Shown piece after piece: positions 9,899-18,076 of a stretch of DNA of 64,000 nucleotides (the first letter of the stretch is position 1; each line of letters opens with the position of its first letter). The stretch comes from Falsirhodobacter xinxiangensis. GTDB taxonomy: Bacteria; Pseudomonadota; Alphaproteobacteria; Rhodobacterales; Rhodobacteraceae. The position numbers were made by a program, and so were the translations under genes. The stretch is from the NCBI RefSeq assembly GCF_004959935.1, contig NZ_SMYN01000006.1, forward strand, positions 1 to 64,000, read 5' to 3'. The notes under the pieces are model-generated. The model was given only the letters and a program-made list of their open reading frames with translations, was not told the DNA's origin and did not search any database.

Positions 9899-9920
9899 GG
9901 CGTTGCGACGACCGGTTTAA
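9899..9920 (-). repeat. Right inverted repeat of the IS30 element
   Basis: On the minus strand it reads AAACCGGTCGTCGCAACGCC, matching the left end at 19 of 22 positions. IS3 orfB coding sequence resumes within ten bases of it. Confidence 0.8.
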
Positions 9921-9927
9921 TCCGCCC

Positions 9928-10187
9928 AGTATTGTGCCCATCGCTACCAGATACTTCTTCACAAAAGCGGGCTCGAGGTATCGATGAGCAAGGACAAATG
10001 CTCTGATAATTCCGCCGTGGAGGGCTTCTTGAAATCGCTTAAGGCCGAAGTGGTCTGGCGCCATGGCTGGCACATCCGGCGTTACGTCGAAATCGCCAGG
10101 TTCCAATTCATCAACGGCTTCTATAATTCTCGGCAGTGGGATGAAAAATCACCCGTAGCCTTCGAAACAAAGGGCCGCCAAACCTGA
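9928..10187 (+). pseudogene. IS3-family orfB, 3' part beyond the IS30 insertion
   Basis: The reading QYCAHRYQILLHKSGLEVSM followed by NSAVEGFLKSLKAEVVW and EIARFQFINGFYNSRQWDEK is the C-terminal end of an IS3-family transposase, including the catalytic Glu region (SAVEGFLKSLK). It continues directly the part that stops at about 8810, as expected if IS30 jumped into an existing IS3 copy. The canonical GKGNCYDN has become KDKCSDN. Confidence 0.8.
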
Positions 10188-10330
10188 CCGTCCGACCGGA
10201 ACGGAACCGGGGCAGGTCCCTGACGCCGCTTGAGGCGCGCCGGACGCTTTTGCTAAACGTTGGCTCCGCGCCCGACGCGCTTATCATCAATCCACCCGCC
10301 GACTGCCAATCCCGAACCGGTAAACCCACG

Positions 10331-10462
10331 TTATGACCGACGGACCAGCGGGGGCAGGTCAGCCAATGTCCGCACGCCGGTCAGGCATCCCGTGTTGGTG
10401 ACCCCGAATAGCCGCTGTCCTGTGATCGTCGCCTGAAGCCGGAACTTCGAACTTATGGCCAT
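10331..10462 (-). other. Short unidentified reading frame (43 codons)
   Basis: A 43-residue frame starting MAISSKFRLQATITGQRLFG and ending LADLPPLVRRS before TAA. The composition looks like the tail of a larger protein more than a free small protein, and no ribosome site is evident. I do not recognise the family. It lies between the IS3 right end and the phosphoesterase gene; the rest of 10220-10527 shows nothing further. Confidence 0.25.
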
Positions 10463-10527
10463 TGTTGCTTCGAATGAAGGCTGACGTACCACGGGGGATG
10501 GGACAGGTCAGCCTTGGGCTTCAGGGT

Positions 10528-11328
10528 TTATGGACCCGCGCAGATCGGCGCGCGTTCCGTTGGGACCTGCCCGACCTCGGCCCCGAAGGCGCGGAAGCCC
10601 CATTCGTCGATGAACAGGATCCGGTAGCAGGGGTTGCCGCCCGTCCACCACGGATCGGCGACGTTCAGGTCGGTGATGAAACGATGCGTGCAGGATTGGC
10701 CCGAACTGTAAGCGATACCTTCGGGGCTGGTGCCCGACAGCGGGATGTGGATGTGGCCGAAGACGATATGGCGCACGCCGCCTGGATGTGCCGCGAGCCT
10801 CGCAAGCAGGGCGCCATCGTCATGCAGGCTGATGTTACGGAAGTGGCGTATGCCGTCGCGGATCGGCGGGTGGTGCAGGAAGACCGTGACGGGCTTGTCG
10901 TCCGCCCCCGCCAATGCATCGTCGAGCCAGGCCATCCGGTCCGCGCCGTATATTCCGCCGATCACGCCCGCCTCGTGCGTGTCGAGGAACAGGAGCCGCC
11001 CCCAGTCCGTATCCATCACCGACTGGATGTGGCCGTTCGCATCGCGGGGATGGTCCGGAAAGGCCGTGACAAATTCAGGGCGGCGGTCATGGTTGCCCAG
11101 CACCAGACGCACCGGGAAGGGCACGGACGCGAGGATCTCGCGCAGCAGCTCGTAGGCCTCGGGGTCGCCGTGGTTGCAGAGATCACCGGTGATGACCAGA
11201 AGGTCCGCGTCGGCGTGATTGGCTAGAATGTCGGCAACGGCGGCGCGCAGTTGTGCCTCGGGGTCGACCCCGTTCGCCGGGATTCCGGGAGGCATCAAGT
11301 GGGTGTCGGTGAGCTGGATGATCTTCAT
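10528..11328 (-). CDS. Metallophosphoesterase (class III cyclic-nucleotide / glycerophosphodiesterase type)
   Basis: A 266-residue cytoplasmic binuclear-metal phosphodiesterase of the CpdA/GpdQ group. All metal-ligand motifs are visible in order: TDTH near the N-terminus, ITGD, GNHD, FLHHPP and GHIH. The start is the ATG at 11328 (MKIIQLTDTH), which has GGAGACAG upstream; a GTG six codons earlier lies over that ribosome site and is less likely. It is the last gene of a minus-strand ABC importer operon, 63 bases after the binding protein. By analogy with ugp-type operons it may hydrolyse an imported glycerophosphodiester. That substrate is inference; a cAMP phosphodiesterase role is the alternative. 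Confidence 0.88.
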   Translation of the reverse strand: MKIIQLTDTHLMPPGIPANGVDPEAQLRAAVADILANHADADLLVITGDLCNHGDPEAYELLREILASVPFPVRLVLGNHDRRPEFVTAFPDHPRDANGHIQSVMDTDWGRLLFLDTHEAGVIGGIYGADRMAWLDDALAGADDKPVTVFLHHPPIRDGIRHFRNISLHDDGALLARLAAHPGGVRHIVFGHIHIPLSGTSPEGIAYSSGQSCTHRFITDLNVADPWWTGGNPCYRILFIDEWGFRAFGAEVGQVPTERAPICAGP

Positions 11329-11391
11329 GTCTGTCTCCGGAAACACGGATGCGGGGGACGATCCCCCGCATCCCTTCAGGGCCTCTGGGTC

Positions 11392-12672
11392 TCAGTTCAT
11401 CAGGCCGTTCGTCGCATCGACGATCTGCGCGAGGCCATCCTCGGGCGAAACCTCGCCGCGCATCACCGTACCGATGATGTCGCGCTGCGTGCGCCAGATG
11501 CGGACCGAGTCGCCGCCCGGATAGCCCGCCCAGGGAAGCGAGCGGTCCATCTGCTTCGCGGCGGTCGCGACGTTCGGATGCTCGGCATAATAGGGCGCGA
11601 GGAAATCCTCGCCCGTGGCGCGGATGTTGGTCGGCAGATAGCCGGTGATGCGCACGATGACGTTCTGCGCCTCGGGCCCGGTGATCCACTTGATATAGTT
11701 CCAGGCCGCCTGCTGCTTGGCCGTGTCCTGCGTCAGCATCACGGCAGAGTTGCCGCCGGTCGGCACGCCGCCGTTTTCCTTGTCCTGCAGCGGGAAGGTC
11801 GTCGTCATCAGCGGGAAGCGGTCGCCGACAAGGCCCTCGATCGTCTGGACATGGGCGGGGGTGGTGAACATGAAGCCGGTCAGCCCCGCGCCGAATTGCT
11901 GGCGCGCCTGGTCCCAGTCCATCGTGGGGGCACCGGCCTCGGCCGTCATCTGGCGGATCAGGCGCAGTGCGTTCAGACCGGTTTCATTGTCGAAGCCGAC
12001 CTTGCCCGTCGCCTCGTCCACCAGCGTGCCGCCCTGTTGGGTGATCATCGCCTGCCACAACCAGTCGTCGGCCCAGCCTGCGATGTCATAGGCCATGCCC
12101 GCCACCTTGGGATCGGCCTCGTGGATCTTCTTCGCAAGCTCGATCAACTCAGGGAAGGTGGTCGGCATGTTCTCCGGATCGGCCCCGACCGAGCGGACGA
12201 GATCCGCGTTGATGAACATGATGGGCGAGGAGGCGTTGACCGGCAGGCCGTATTGCGTGCCGTCGACATTGCCGAGCGCCACCATGTTCGGCGTGAAGTT
12301 CGCATCAAGGAAGGCCTGCCCGCCTTCGGCCTCGATGAAGGGCCCAAGATCGGTGATCTGGTTCCGCGGCGCCAGCGTGTGCACCAGTTCCCCGGTGAGG
12401 TTGTAGCCCGAGAAATACACGTCCGGCAGTTCGCCCGTGACGGCCGAACGCAGGACCTGCTGTTGGCCCTCGTTATACCCGGCGGCGGGGGCCAGGAAGT
12501 TGATCTTTACGTCCGGGTTCTGCTTCATGAACTCGTCCGCCAGCGGCTGATGGAATTTCGTGAAGCCCGGCAGGTTGTAAAGCACGTTCAGCGTGACATC
12601 CTGCGCCAGCGCGGCGGCAGGGGTCGCCAGAAGCGCGAAGGCGCCAAGGGCGATGCGTCGGGTGATGTTCAT
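11392..12672 (-). CDS. ABC transporter substrate-binding protein (family 1)
   Basis: A 426-residue periplasmic binding protein of the MalE/UgpB class. The signal peptide ends AALAQD near residue 24. The mature start DVTLNVLYNLPGFTKFHQPL and the region GELPDVYFSGYN are typical of family 1 solute-binding proteins; aromatic residues such as WADDWLWQ and SLPWAGYPGGD are consistent with sugar or glycerol-phosphate ligands. It follows the two permeases in the operon after 19 bases. The ligand cannot be read from the sequence; the neighbouring phosphodiesterase hints at a phosphodiester. Confidence 0.9.
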   Translation of the reverse strand: MNITRRIALGAFALLATPAAALAQDVTLNVLYNLPGFTKFHQPLADEFMKQNPDVKINFLAPAAGYNEGQQQVLRSAVTGELPDVYFSGYNLTGELVHTLAPRNQITDLGPFIEAEGGQAFLDANFTPNMVALGNVDGTQYGLPVNASSPIMFINADLVRSVGADPENMPTTFPELIELAKKIHEADPKVAGMAYDIAGWADDWLWQAMITQQGGTLVDEATGKVGFDNETGLNALRLIRQMTAEAGAPTMDWDQARQQFGAGLTGFMFTTPAHVQTIEGLVGDRFPLMTTTFPLQDKENGGVPTGGNSAVMLTQDTAKQQAAWNYIKWITGPEAQNVIVRITGYLPTNIRATGEDFLAPYYAEHPNVATAAKQMDRSLPWAGYPGGDSVRIWRTQRDIIGTVMRGEVSPEDGLAQIVDATNGLMN

Positions 12673-12691
12673 TGTCGTCTCCGGTAAGGGG

Positions 12692-13504
12692 TCACTTGAC
12701 CCCGGTCATGGTGATGCCCGCGATGAAGCTGCGCCGTGCCAGAAGGAAGCAGACCACCATCGGGGCGGTAATCATGGCGGCCCCCGCCATCAGCGCGCCG
12801 TAATTCGCCCCCGTCTCGACATCCGAGAAGAAGAGCATACCCAGCGGCGGCGGGGCGAGCGCGGTGTCGTTCACCACGATCATGGGCCAGTAGAGGTCGT
12901 TCCAATGCGCCACGACCGAGAACACGGCGAAGGCCGCGAGCGAGGGCAGCGAGCCGCGCAGCACAAGGCCCCAACAGATCTCCATCTCGGAAAAGCCGTC
13001 CATGCGGGCGGCCTCTATGATCTCGTCGGGGTAGGATCGGAAGGATTGGTGGAACAGGAAGATGGCAAAGACCGACAGGAAGAACGGTGCCATCTGGGCG
13101 AAATATGTGTTCAGCAGGCCCGCCTTGGCCAGCCCCACGAACAAGGGCAGCGCCAGTGCCTGCATCGGCACGCACAGCGCGGCGATCACCGCGATCATCA
13201 GCAGCCGTCGGCCCGGAAAGCGCAGCTTGGCCAGCGCATAGGCCGCCGGAACCGCGGTCAGCACCTGCACGATCAGGATGCCCGCGCAGACGATCACGCC
13301 GTTCAGCATGAAGCGCGCCATCGGAACGGTGGTTGCGGCCTGCGTATAATTCTCGACCCCGGTGAATTCCTTTGGGATCGGCCAGAGCGAGATGTCGAAA
13401 ATTTCGGCCGGGGCGCGGATGGAGGTCAGCACCATCCAGTAGAACGGCAACAGCATTACGCCCGCGCCAAGGGCCAGCACGATATGAGGGATGAAACGGC
13501 GCAT
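12692..13504 (-). CDS. ABC transporter permease (MalG/UgpE type)
   Basis: A 270-residue inner-membrane permease with six predicted helices. The EAA loop that contacts the ATPase is visible as EIIEAARMDGFSEMEICWGL, and the protein ends RRSFIAGITMTGVK, a MalG-type C-terminus (..F..G...GAVKG). Start ATG at 13504 overlaps the stop of the preceding permease by one base (TGATG). It works with the next entry as the channel pair. Confidence 0.92.
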   Translation of the reverse strand: MRRFIPHIVLALGAGVMLLPFYWMVLTSIRAPAEIFDISLWPIPKEFTGVENYTQAATTVPMARFMLNGVIVCAGILIVQVLTAVPAAYALAKLRFPGRRLLMIAVIAALCVPMQALALPLFVGLAKAGLLNTYFAQMAPFFLSVFAIFLFHQSFRSYPDEIIEAARMDGFSEMEICWGLVLRGSLPSLAAFAVFSVVAHWNDLYWPMIVVNDTALAPPPLGMLFFSDVETGANYGALMAGAAMITAPMVVCFLLARRSFIAGITMTGVK

Positions 13505-14394
13505 CAGTAGTGGACCTTGCGTTCCATGCGAAGCGTCTGGCCGATCGACAGGACCAGCACGATCCCGAGGAAGATCAGCGTCAGCGCGGCGGCATAGCCG
13601 GTGTTGGAATATTCGAACCCTTCGAGGTAGAGGCTGTAGAGCAGGGTTTCGGAGCCCGAGCGGCCCTTGGTCAGCACGGCCACAGTCTCGAACACCTTGA
13701 AGGCGCTGATGGATGTAGTGACGACGACGAACATGGTCGTCGGGCCCAGCATCGGCCAGGTGACCGTCAGGAAACGGTCCATCGGATGTTTCGCACCGTC
13801 CATCCGCGCCGCCTCGTGCAGGTCCTGCGGGATCGCGGTCAGCCCCGCCAGAAACAGCACCATGTTGAAGCCCAGCACCTGCCACACGCCGATCAGCGCC
13901 ATGGTCGGGATCAGCAGCGCCGGGTTGCCAAGGAACGACACAGGCTCGAACCCCAGCCATGTGATCGCCGCGTTCACCGGGCCAAGCGAGGGGTGCAGCA
14001 GGAACTGCCACACCGTCGCCATCGCCACCAGCGTCGCGGTCACCGGCAGGAAATAGGCCGTCTCCCAGAAGGCGCGCGACCGCTTGCGCCCGTGGACCAG
14101 CAGCGCCACGCCAAGCGCGAGAAACACGCCCGAGGGAATGACGATGACCGCATAGAGCGCGGTGTTTGCCAGCGCGCGCAGGAACACGGGGTCGGCAAAG
14201 GCATCGGTGAAGTTCTTCAGCCCGACGAATTCCCAGTTCAGCGCGCCGAGCTGGTAGTCGGTGACGGAAAAGCCCGCAAGCACCAGCATCGGCACGATAT
14301 AGATCGCCAGCAGCAGCAGGATCGCAGGTGCCGCAAAGGCAAGCCCCTTGAGGGCGGTGCGCCCCCGCGGCCGGATCATGACGGCGGTGGTCAT
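13504..14394 (-). CDS. ABC transporter permease (MalF/UgpA type)
   Basis: A 296-residue six-helix permease. The EAA motif is DLHEAARMDGAKHPMDRFL. The early segment AILLLLAIYIVPMLVLAGFSV and NFTDAFADPVFLRALANT are typical of the MalF/UgpA group. The start is the ATG at 14394, which overlaps the end of the ATPase gene (ATGA); the open frame upstream runs over that gene and is not coding. Confidence 0.92.
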   Translation of the reverse strand: MTTAVMIRPRGRTALKGLAFAAPAILLLLAIYIVPMLVLAGFSVTDYQLGALNWEFVGLKNFTDAFADPVFLRALANTALYAVIVIPSGVFLALGVALLVHGRKRSRAFWETAYFLPVTATLVAMATVWQFLLHPSLGPVNAAITWLGFEPVSFLGNPALLIPTMALIGVWQVLGFNMVLFLAGLTAIPQDLHEAARMDGAKHPMDRFLTVTWPMLGPTTMFVVVTTSISAFKVFETVAVLTKGRSGSETLLYSLYLEGFEYSNTGYAAALTLIFLGIVLVLSIGQTLRMERKVHY

Positions 14395-15521
14395 GCTGCG
14401 GCCTTTTCCACCACTCGGAAGTCCCGGCGCAGGCCGTTCGAGCCGAACAGGTGCGCGCGCTCCTCGGCGAAGCCCAGCGACAGCCATCCGTCGGCGTCCG
14501 CCCCGGTCGGATCGGAGGCCTTCTGGCGCAGGACGATCGTCTCGCCCTCGGCCAGCTCGCAGGTCAGGAAACGGTCGGGACCGTGCTTCTCCTCGCGCAG
14601 TATCCGCGCAGGCAGGCCGCCCGCGCTCACACGCACGTCCTCGGCCCGGATGCCGAGCGTGGCTGGACCCGGTGCCGCGACAAGCCCGGTCGTCATGCCT
14701 TTCACGCTCACCGCGCCGGAGGCTCCCGCCTCGGCCGGCAGCAGGTTGATCGTGGGCGAGCCGATGAACCGCGCCACCGCCAGCGTGGCAGGGTTGTGGT
14801 AAAGCTCGTCCGGGGTGCCCAGCTGTTCGATTCGCCCCTCGATCATCAAGGCGATGCGGTCCGACATGGTCATCGCCTCCACCTGATCGTGGGTGACATA
14901 GACGAAGGTCGCGCCGAGCCGACGGTGCAGACCCACCAGCTCGTCACGCATATGGGCGCGCAGCTTGGCGTCGAGGTTCGACAGCGGCTCGTCCATTAGG
15001 AAGGCGGCGGGCTGGCGAACCAGCGCGCGGGCCAAGGCCACGCGCTGACGCTGGCCGCCCGACAGCTGGGCGGGCTTGCGGTCCAGCAGATGCGTGATCT
15101 GCAGCGTGCCAGCCGCCTGCGCCACGGCGGCGTCGATCTCGGCGAGCGTGTGGCGCGAGGCCACCACGCGTCCCAGCAGCGGCAGGCGCGCGGCGAAGCC
15201 CAGCTTGCGCATCCGCAGCGGTGTCGCGATATTCTGGCGCACCGTCATGTGCGGATAAAGCGCGTAGGACTGGAACACCATCGCGAGGTTACGGTCGGAT
15301 GGATCGCTGTTCGTCACGTCCCGCCCGCCGATGCGCAACTCGCCCTCGTCCGGTGCCTCCAGCCCCGCGATGATGCGCAGCAAGGTGGATTTCCCGCAGC
15401 CCGACATGCCGACCAGCGAGAGAAACTCGCCCTCCCGCACCGACAGGTTGATGTCTTTGAGAACTTGAGTTTGACCGAACCCCTTGCGGATGCCCGAGAG
15501 GTCGAGGGATTGACGCGCCAT
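14391..15521 (-). CDS. ABC transporter ATP-binding protein (UgpC/MalK type)
   Basis: A 376-residue ATPase of the CUT1 sugar-importer class. Walker A is GMSGCGKST, the Q-loop FQSYALYPHM, the signature LSGGQRQR, Walker B FLMDEPLSNLD and switch His VTHDQ. A C-terminal TOBE/OB domain (about 240-370) is present. Start ATG at 15521 has AGGAG six bases upstream; an open 15-codon extension is ignored. It leads the operon, which then runs permease, permease, binding protein and phosphoesterase. The inserted stretch KLGFAARLPLLGRVVASRH between Q-loop and signature is slightly longer than usual. Confidence 0.93.
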   Translation of the reverse strand: MARQSLDLSGIRKGFGQTQVLKDINLSVREGEFLSLVGMSGCGKSTLLRIIAGLEAPDEGELRIGGRDVTNSDPSDRNLAMVFQSYALYPHMTVRQNIATPLRMRKLGFAARLPLLGRVVASRHTLAEIDAAVAQAAGTLQITHLLDRKPAQLSGGQRQRVALARALVRQPAAFLMDEPLSNLDAKLRAHMRDELVGLHRRLGATFVYVTHDQVEAMTMSDRIALMIEGRIEQLGTPDELYHNPATLAVARFIGSPTINLLPAEAGASGAVSVKGMTTGLVAAPGPATLGIRAEDVRVSAGGLPARILREEKHGPDRFLTCELAEGETIVLRQKASDPTGADADGWLSLGFAEERAHLFGSNGLRRDFRVVEKAAA

Positions 15522-15614
15522 GTATGCTCCTATTCGAGCGGAGCGTTTGCCGACGGACAGAAACAACTGTGTGTCGGGTCCGTGAAAGTTTGACGACGTG
15601 ATTTAACCCCTGCC

Positions 15615-15932
15615 CGTCATCGCAGGGCTTGCGATCCAATGCTTGAGATAGGCGAGGGTCGCTTCCTTGATCCCGCAACTCACAGGGCGCCCCGCCTTCC
15701 ATCAATAGAGCGCGGTCCATTTGCGCACCCGCAGGCAAACAAGACCCAGCCGCGCGGTTGGTGTCGATGGTCAGGTTGAACGACACGAGGACACAAGGGT
15801 CGCCGGACATCTCCAGCCGGATTCCGATGGAAAGACGTGCTTTGGTCCGGGTGGCGGCTTGTAGCCAACGATGCGCCCTTTGTTCCATGCGATCTGCGGC
15901 GGCGATAGAAGGGCAGCAGCTTGTTTAAACAT
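15615..15932 (-). pseudogene. Tyrosine recombinase (phage integrase family) fragment
   Basis: Minus-strand pieces in different frames read WNKGRIVGYKPPPGPKHV, IRLEMSGDPCVLVSFNLTID and WKAGRPVSCGIKEATLAYL. They match a common class of short alphaproteobacterial site-specific integrases (NKGRLVGQKPPLKPK..IR.RL....R..ALFNLAIDSKLRGCD...V...TGRPV.FE). The catalytic RxxH..Y half is missing and at least two frameshifts and a stop are present. It fills most of the gap between the ABC operon and the LysR gene. The remainder (15522-15614, 15933-16091) shows nothing recognisable. Confidence 0.55.
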
Positions 15933-16091
15933 GGCAGTGCCTTCCAATCCACCGCCCTCTGCCCGCCTTTCGGAATGATGCAGGCATAGGACAGCCCTGC
16001 GGCAGCGTCGTCGCGTAGGGTCCAAACAGATCATTGCTTGGGGGCTGAGCTCGGCGGCGGCGTCGCCACCCTGCATCATTGCATTCGACAA

Positions 16092-16970
16092 TCAGCTGGA
16101 CGCATGCTCTCCGCTCACATTTCTCAGGTCTGTCAGAAGCTGCTCGATCATCATGGCGCGGGGGCTGCCATGTCTTTGCGCGAGCCCGATACGACGCGTC
16201 ACCACTGGATCGCCAAAGGGAGCCGTGACCAAGGGCGACGGGCATTCGCGGACCGCAATATCCGGCACGACCGACACGCCAAGGCCGTTGGCCACGCATG
16301 ACGTGATGGACGATATCGTGTCGATCTCCGCGATCTCGTTCAGGGAGATGTTCATCCGAGCAAGCTCGTGGTCGATCGCCTGCGCCAGTGGAACGGCGGC
16401 GCGGAAGCGGATATAGGGAAAGGTCCGCAGGAATTCCTGATCCGTCATCTGCTTGGACCCCGGCGGAGCAATCACATATAGCGGTTCACGAATAAAAGGG
16501 TTCCAGCGCAAGGCCGTTGGCAGGTCGCGGTTTTCGGCCACCATCGCTGCGTCCAACCGCCCCGCTGCCACGTCCTGCAGCAAGGCATCCGATAGCCCGA
16601 CGCGCAGCTTGATCCGCAGGTCGGGATTGCGCTCCCGCAGTTCGACAATCGCCTTGGGCAGCAGGCTGAGCGCACTGGTGCGGACAGACCCTATGGCAAG
16701 CGTTCCGACAACCTTGCGTCCGGTGATCGTGCCGATCGCGTCCTCTGCCGTCCGCACCAGTTCCCGCGCCGCGTCCAGCATCTGCATCCCAGCAGTGTTG
16801 GGCCTGGGCGGGCGGCTGCTGCGATCAAACAACGGCACGCCCACCTCGACCTCTAACGATTGCATCTGCTGACTCACCGCAGATGGCGTCAGGTTCAGAT
16901 GCGCCGCTGCCTTGGAAAAACTGCCCTGTTCGGCGATGGCCAGAAGGGTCCTAAGTTGCCGCGTGTCCAT
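16092..16970 (-). CDS. LysR-family transcriptional regulator
   Basis: A 292-residue regulator with an N-terminal winged HTH (MDTRQLRTLLAIAEQGSFSK, AAHLNLTPSAVSQQMQSLE) and a C-terminal periplasmic-binding-like effector domain from about residue 90. It is transcribed divergently from the dehydrogenase/RraA/TctCBA operon, 109 bases away, and is the obvious candidate regulator of it. The effector is likely a hydroxy- or carboxylic acid handled by that operon (inference). Confidence 0.9.
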   Translation of the reverse strand: MDTRQLRTLLAIAEQGSFSKAAAHLNLTPSAVSQQMQSLEVEVGVPLFDRSSRPPRPNTAGMQMLDAARELVRTAEDAIGTITGRKVVGTLAIGSVRTSALSLLPKAIVELRERNPDLRIKLRVGLSDALLQDVAAGRLDAAMVAENRDLPTALRWNPFIREPLYVIAPPGSKQMTDQEFLRTFPYIRFRAAVPLAQAIDHELARMNISLNEIAEIDTISSITSCVANGLGVSVVPDIAVRECPSPLVTAPFGDPVVTRRIGLAQRHGSPRAMMIEQLLTDLRNVSGEHASS

Positions 16971-17050
16971 CTATTTAAGAATCCCTTACGATCATCGTTA
17001 ATATTATGCGCTAGATTTCAAAAATACGACTGTTAATCCTCAAACCCGAG

Positions 17051-17069
17051 GATGCCAACGATTGGCATC
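17051..17069. promoter_or_regulatory. Perfect inverted repeat before the hydroxyacid operon
   Basis: GATGCCAA (17051-17058) and TTGGCATC (17062-17069) form a perfect 8-bp inverted repeat around CGA, just upstream of the GGAGG ribosome site of the next gene. It may be an operator, for LysR or another repressor, or a 5' leader hairpin that controls translation. Confidence 0.5.
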
Positions 17070-17079
17070 GTGGAGGACT

Positions 17080-18066
17080 ATGACAGACAACATCCTGATA
17101 ACGGGGCCAAGCTTGGTACCCGCCGCCGCAGATGTGCTTGTGGAAGCGGGATACGCGCCGGTCTACGTGCCGCCTTATAGCGGCGGGGACGGGCTCATCG
17201 CGGCAGTGCGCGACGCCGATCCGGTCGGCATTCTGGCCCGCATGGGCCGTATCGACGAAAGCGTTTTCGAGGTTGCCCCGAGGCTGCGCGTCATCTCAAA
17301 GCACGGCGCGGGGGTAGATAACATCGATGTGGACGCAGCTAGCGCGCGGGGCATTCCGGTGCTGAACGCGGCGGGGGCCAATGCGGTCTCGGTCGCGGAA
17401 CATGCCATCGCATTGCTGTTCGCCGTCGCCAAAAAGGTGATCCCGCTGGACCAAAGCATCCGCGAGGGGCGGTGGGAAAAATCGGGGTTTCAAGGGCGCG
17501 AGCTCGCGGGGTCGGTCATGGGGTTGGTGGCATTTGGGGCCATCGCCCGCCAGACCGCACGCTTTGCCAAGGGTCTGGGCATGACCGTCCGCGCCTATGA
17601 TCCCTTCACCCCCGCAGAAGTTTTCGCCGCCGAAGGTGTGGAGCGGATCGAGAATCTGGACACCCTGTTCACGTCCTGCGACGTGATCAGCCTGCATTCG
17701 CCGCTGACACCTGCGACGAAGCATATCGTCAACGCCGACCGTCTGGCGCGGATGAAGCGCGACGCGATCATCGTCAACACCGCCCGTGGCGGGCTGATCG
17801 ACGAGCCGGCGCTGGCCGCCGCGCTGGCCGAGGGGCGCATCTTCGGCGCGGGTCTCGACACTTTCGCGCAGGAACCGCCGCCCGCCGACCACCCCTTCTG
17901 GTCCGAGGCCCGGCTGGTTCTGTCGCCGCATATCGGCGGTGTGACCGCTGCGGCCAACATCCGCGTCGGCGTCGAGGCCGCCCAAGGGATCGTCGATCTG
18001 CTTGCGGGCCGTCCCGTCCCCGAAGCGCGGATCGTGAACCGCGCCAAACTTAAGCTTACAGCCTGA
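17080..18066 (+). CDS. D-2-hydroxyacid dehydrogenase (phosphoglycerate dehydrogenase-like)
   Basis: A 328-residue NAD-dependent dehydrogenase of the D-isomer 2-hydroxyacid family. The N-terminal substrate domain ends in KHGAGVDNIDVDAA. The Rossmann domain has lost the standard GxGxxG form: it reads GLVAFGAIARQTA. The catalytic residues are present as NTARGGLIDE (Arg), DTFAQEPPP (Glu) and LSPHIGGVTAAA (His). It lacks the ACT domain of biosynthetic SerA, so a catabolic role on a hydroxy or keto acid brought in by the neighbouring transporter is more likely. Start ATG at 17080 follows GGAGG. First gene of the operon. Confidence 0.88.
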   Translation: MTDNILITGPSLVPAAADVLVEAGYAPVYVPPYSGGDGLIAAVRDADPVGILARMGRIDESVFEVAPRLRVISKHGAGVDNIDVDAASARGIPVLNAAGANAVSVAEHAIALLFAVAKKVIPLDQSIREGRWEKSGFQGRELAGSVMGLVAFGAIARQTARFAKGLGMTVRAYDPFTPAEVFAAEGVERIENLDTLFTSCDVISLHSPLTPATKHIVNADRLARMKRDAIIVNTARGGLIDEPALAAALAEGRIFGAGLDTFAQEPPPADHPFWSEARLVLSPHIGGVTAAANIRVGVEAAQGIVDLLAGRPVPEARIVNRAKLKLTA

Positions 18067-18076
18067 GGAAACCTCC

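Larger units (their letters stand above)
8821..9920 (+). mobile_element. IS30-family element inserted in the IS3 copy, decayed
   Basis: About 1.1 kb, the normal size for IS30, bounded by imperfect inverted repeats. The plus strand encodes a transposase in several frames. AEEVALAGAARAIVLGDLPS (about 8895-8955) corresponds to the IS30 N-terminal HTH. RAVLGHWEGDLILGSG (about 9405-9450) and TLVERKTRFTLLSRLP are the classic IS30 catalytic start with its first Asp. IFDLPAHLRRSLTWDQGAE (9607-9664) and DIYFCAPQSPWQ carry the second Asp and following region. Frame changes near 9000-9200, 9550 and 9740 mean that it is dead. Confidence 0.8.
8090..10219 (+). mobile_element. Decayed IS3-family element (copy 1), interrupted by an IS30 element
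   Basis: Pieces of orfA and orfB of one IS3-family element lie in order on the plus strand. orfA residues DLDVGLSTLGKRIRA and LLRENEWPRKENRI (8117-8240) match the family helix-turn-helix and leucine-zipper region. orfB residues RLSLGSYGRPRMTEEL (about 8425-8475), GRLMRQNRIRI, GDITYVRTREGWDDLAVIID and MTQDLAIRALNM (8620-8760) match the HTH_21/rve DDE domain. The 3' part resumes at 9928. Several frameshifts and stops make it non-functional. The right end is placed at the GGGGCAGGTCC sequence ending at 10219, which recurs in copy 2. The left end is not clear. Bases 7944-8090 and 10220-10330 show nothing I recognise. Confidence 0.75.

Noticed and set aside
8821-9920. Regularly spaced repeats checked as a CRISPR-like array
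   Set aside because: Only the two terminal inverted repeats recur; there are no spacer-repeat units here or elsewhere in the window.
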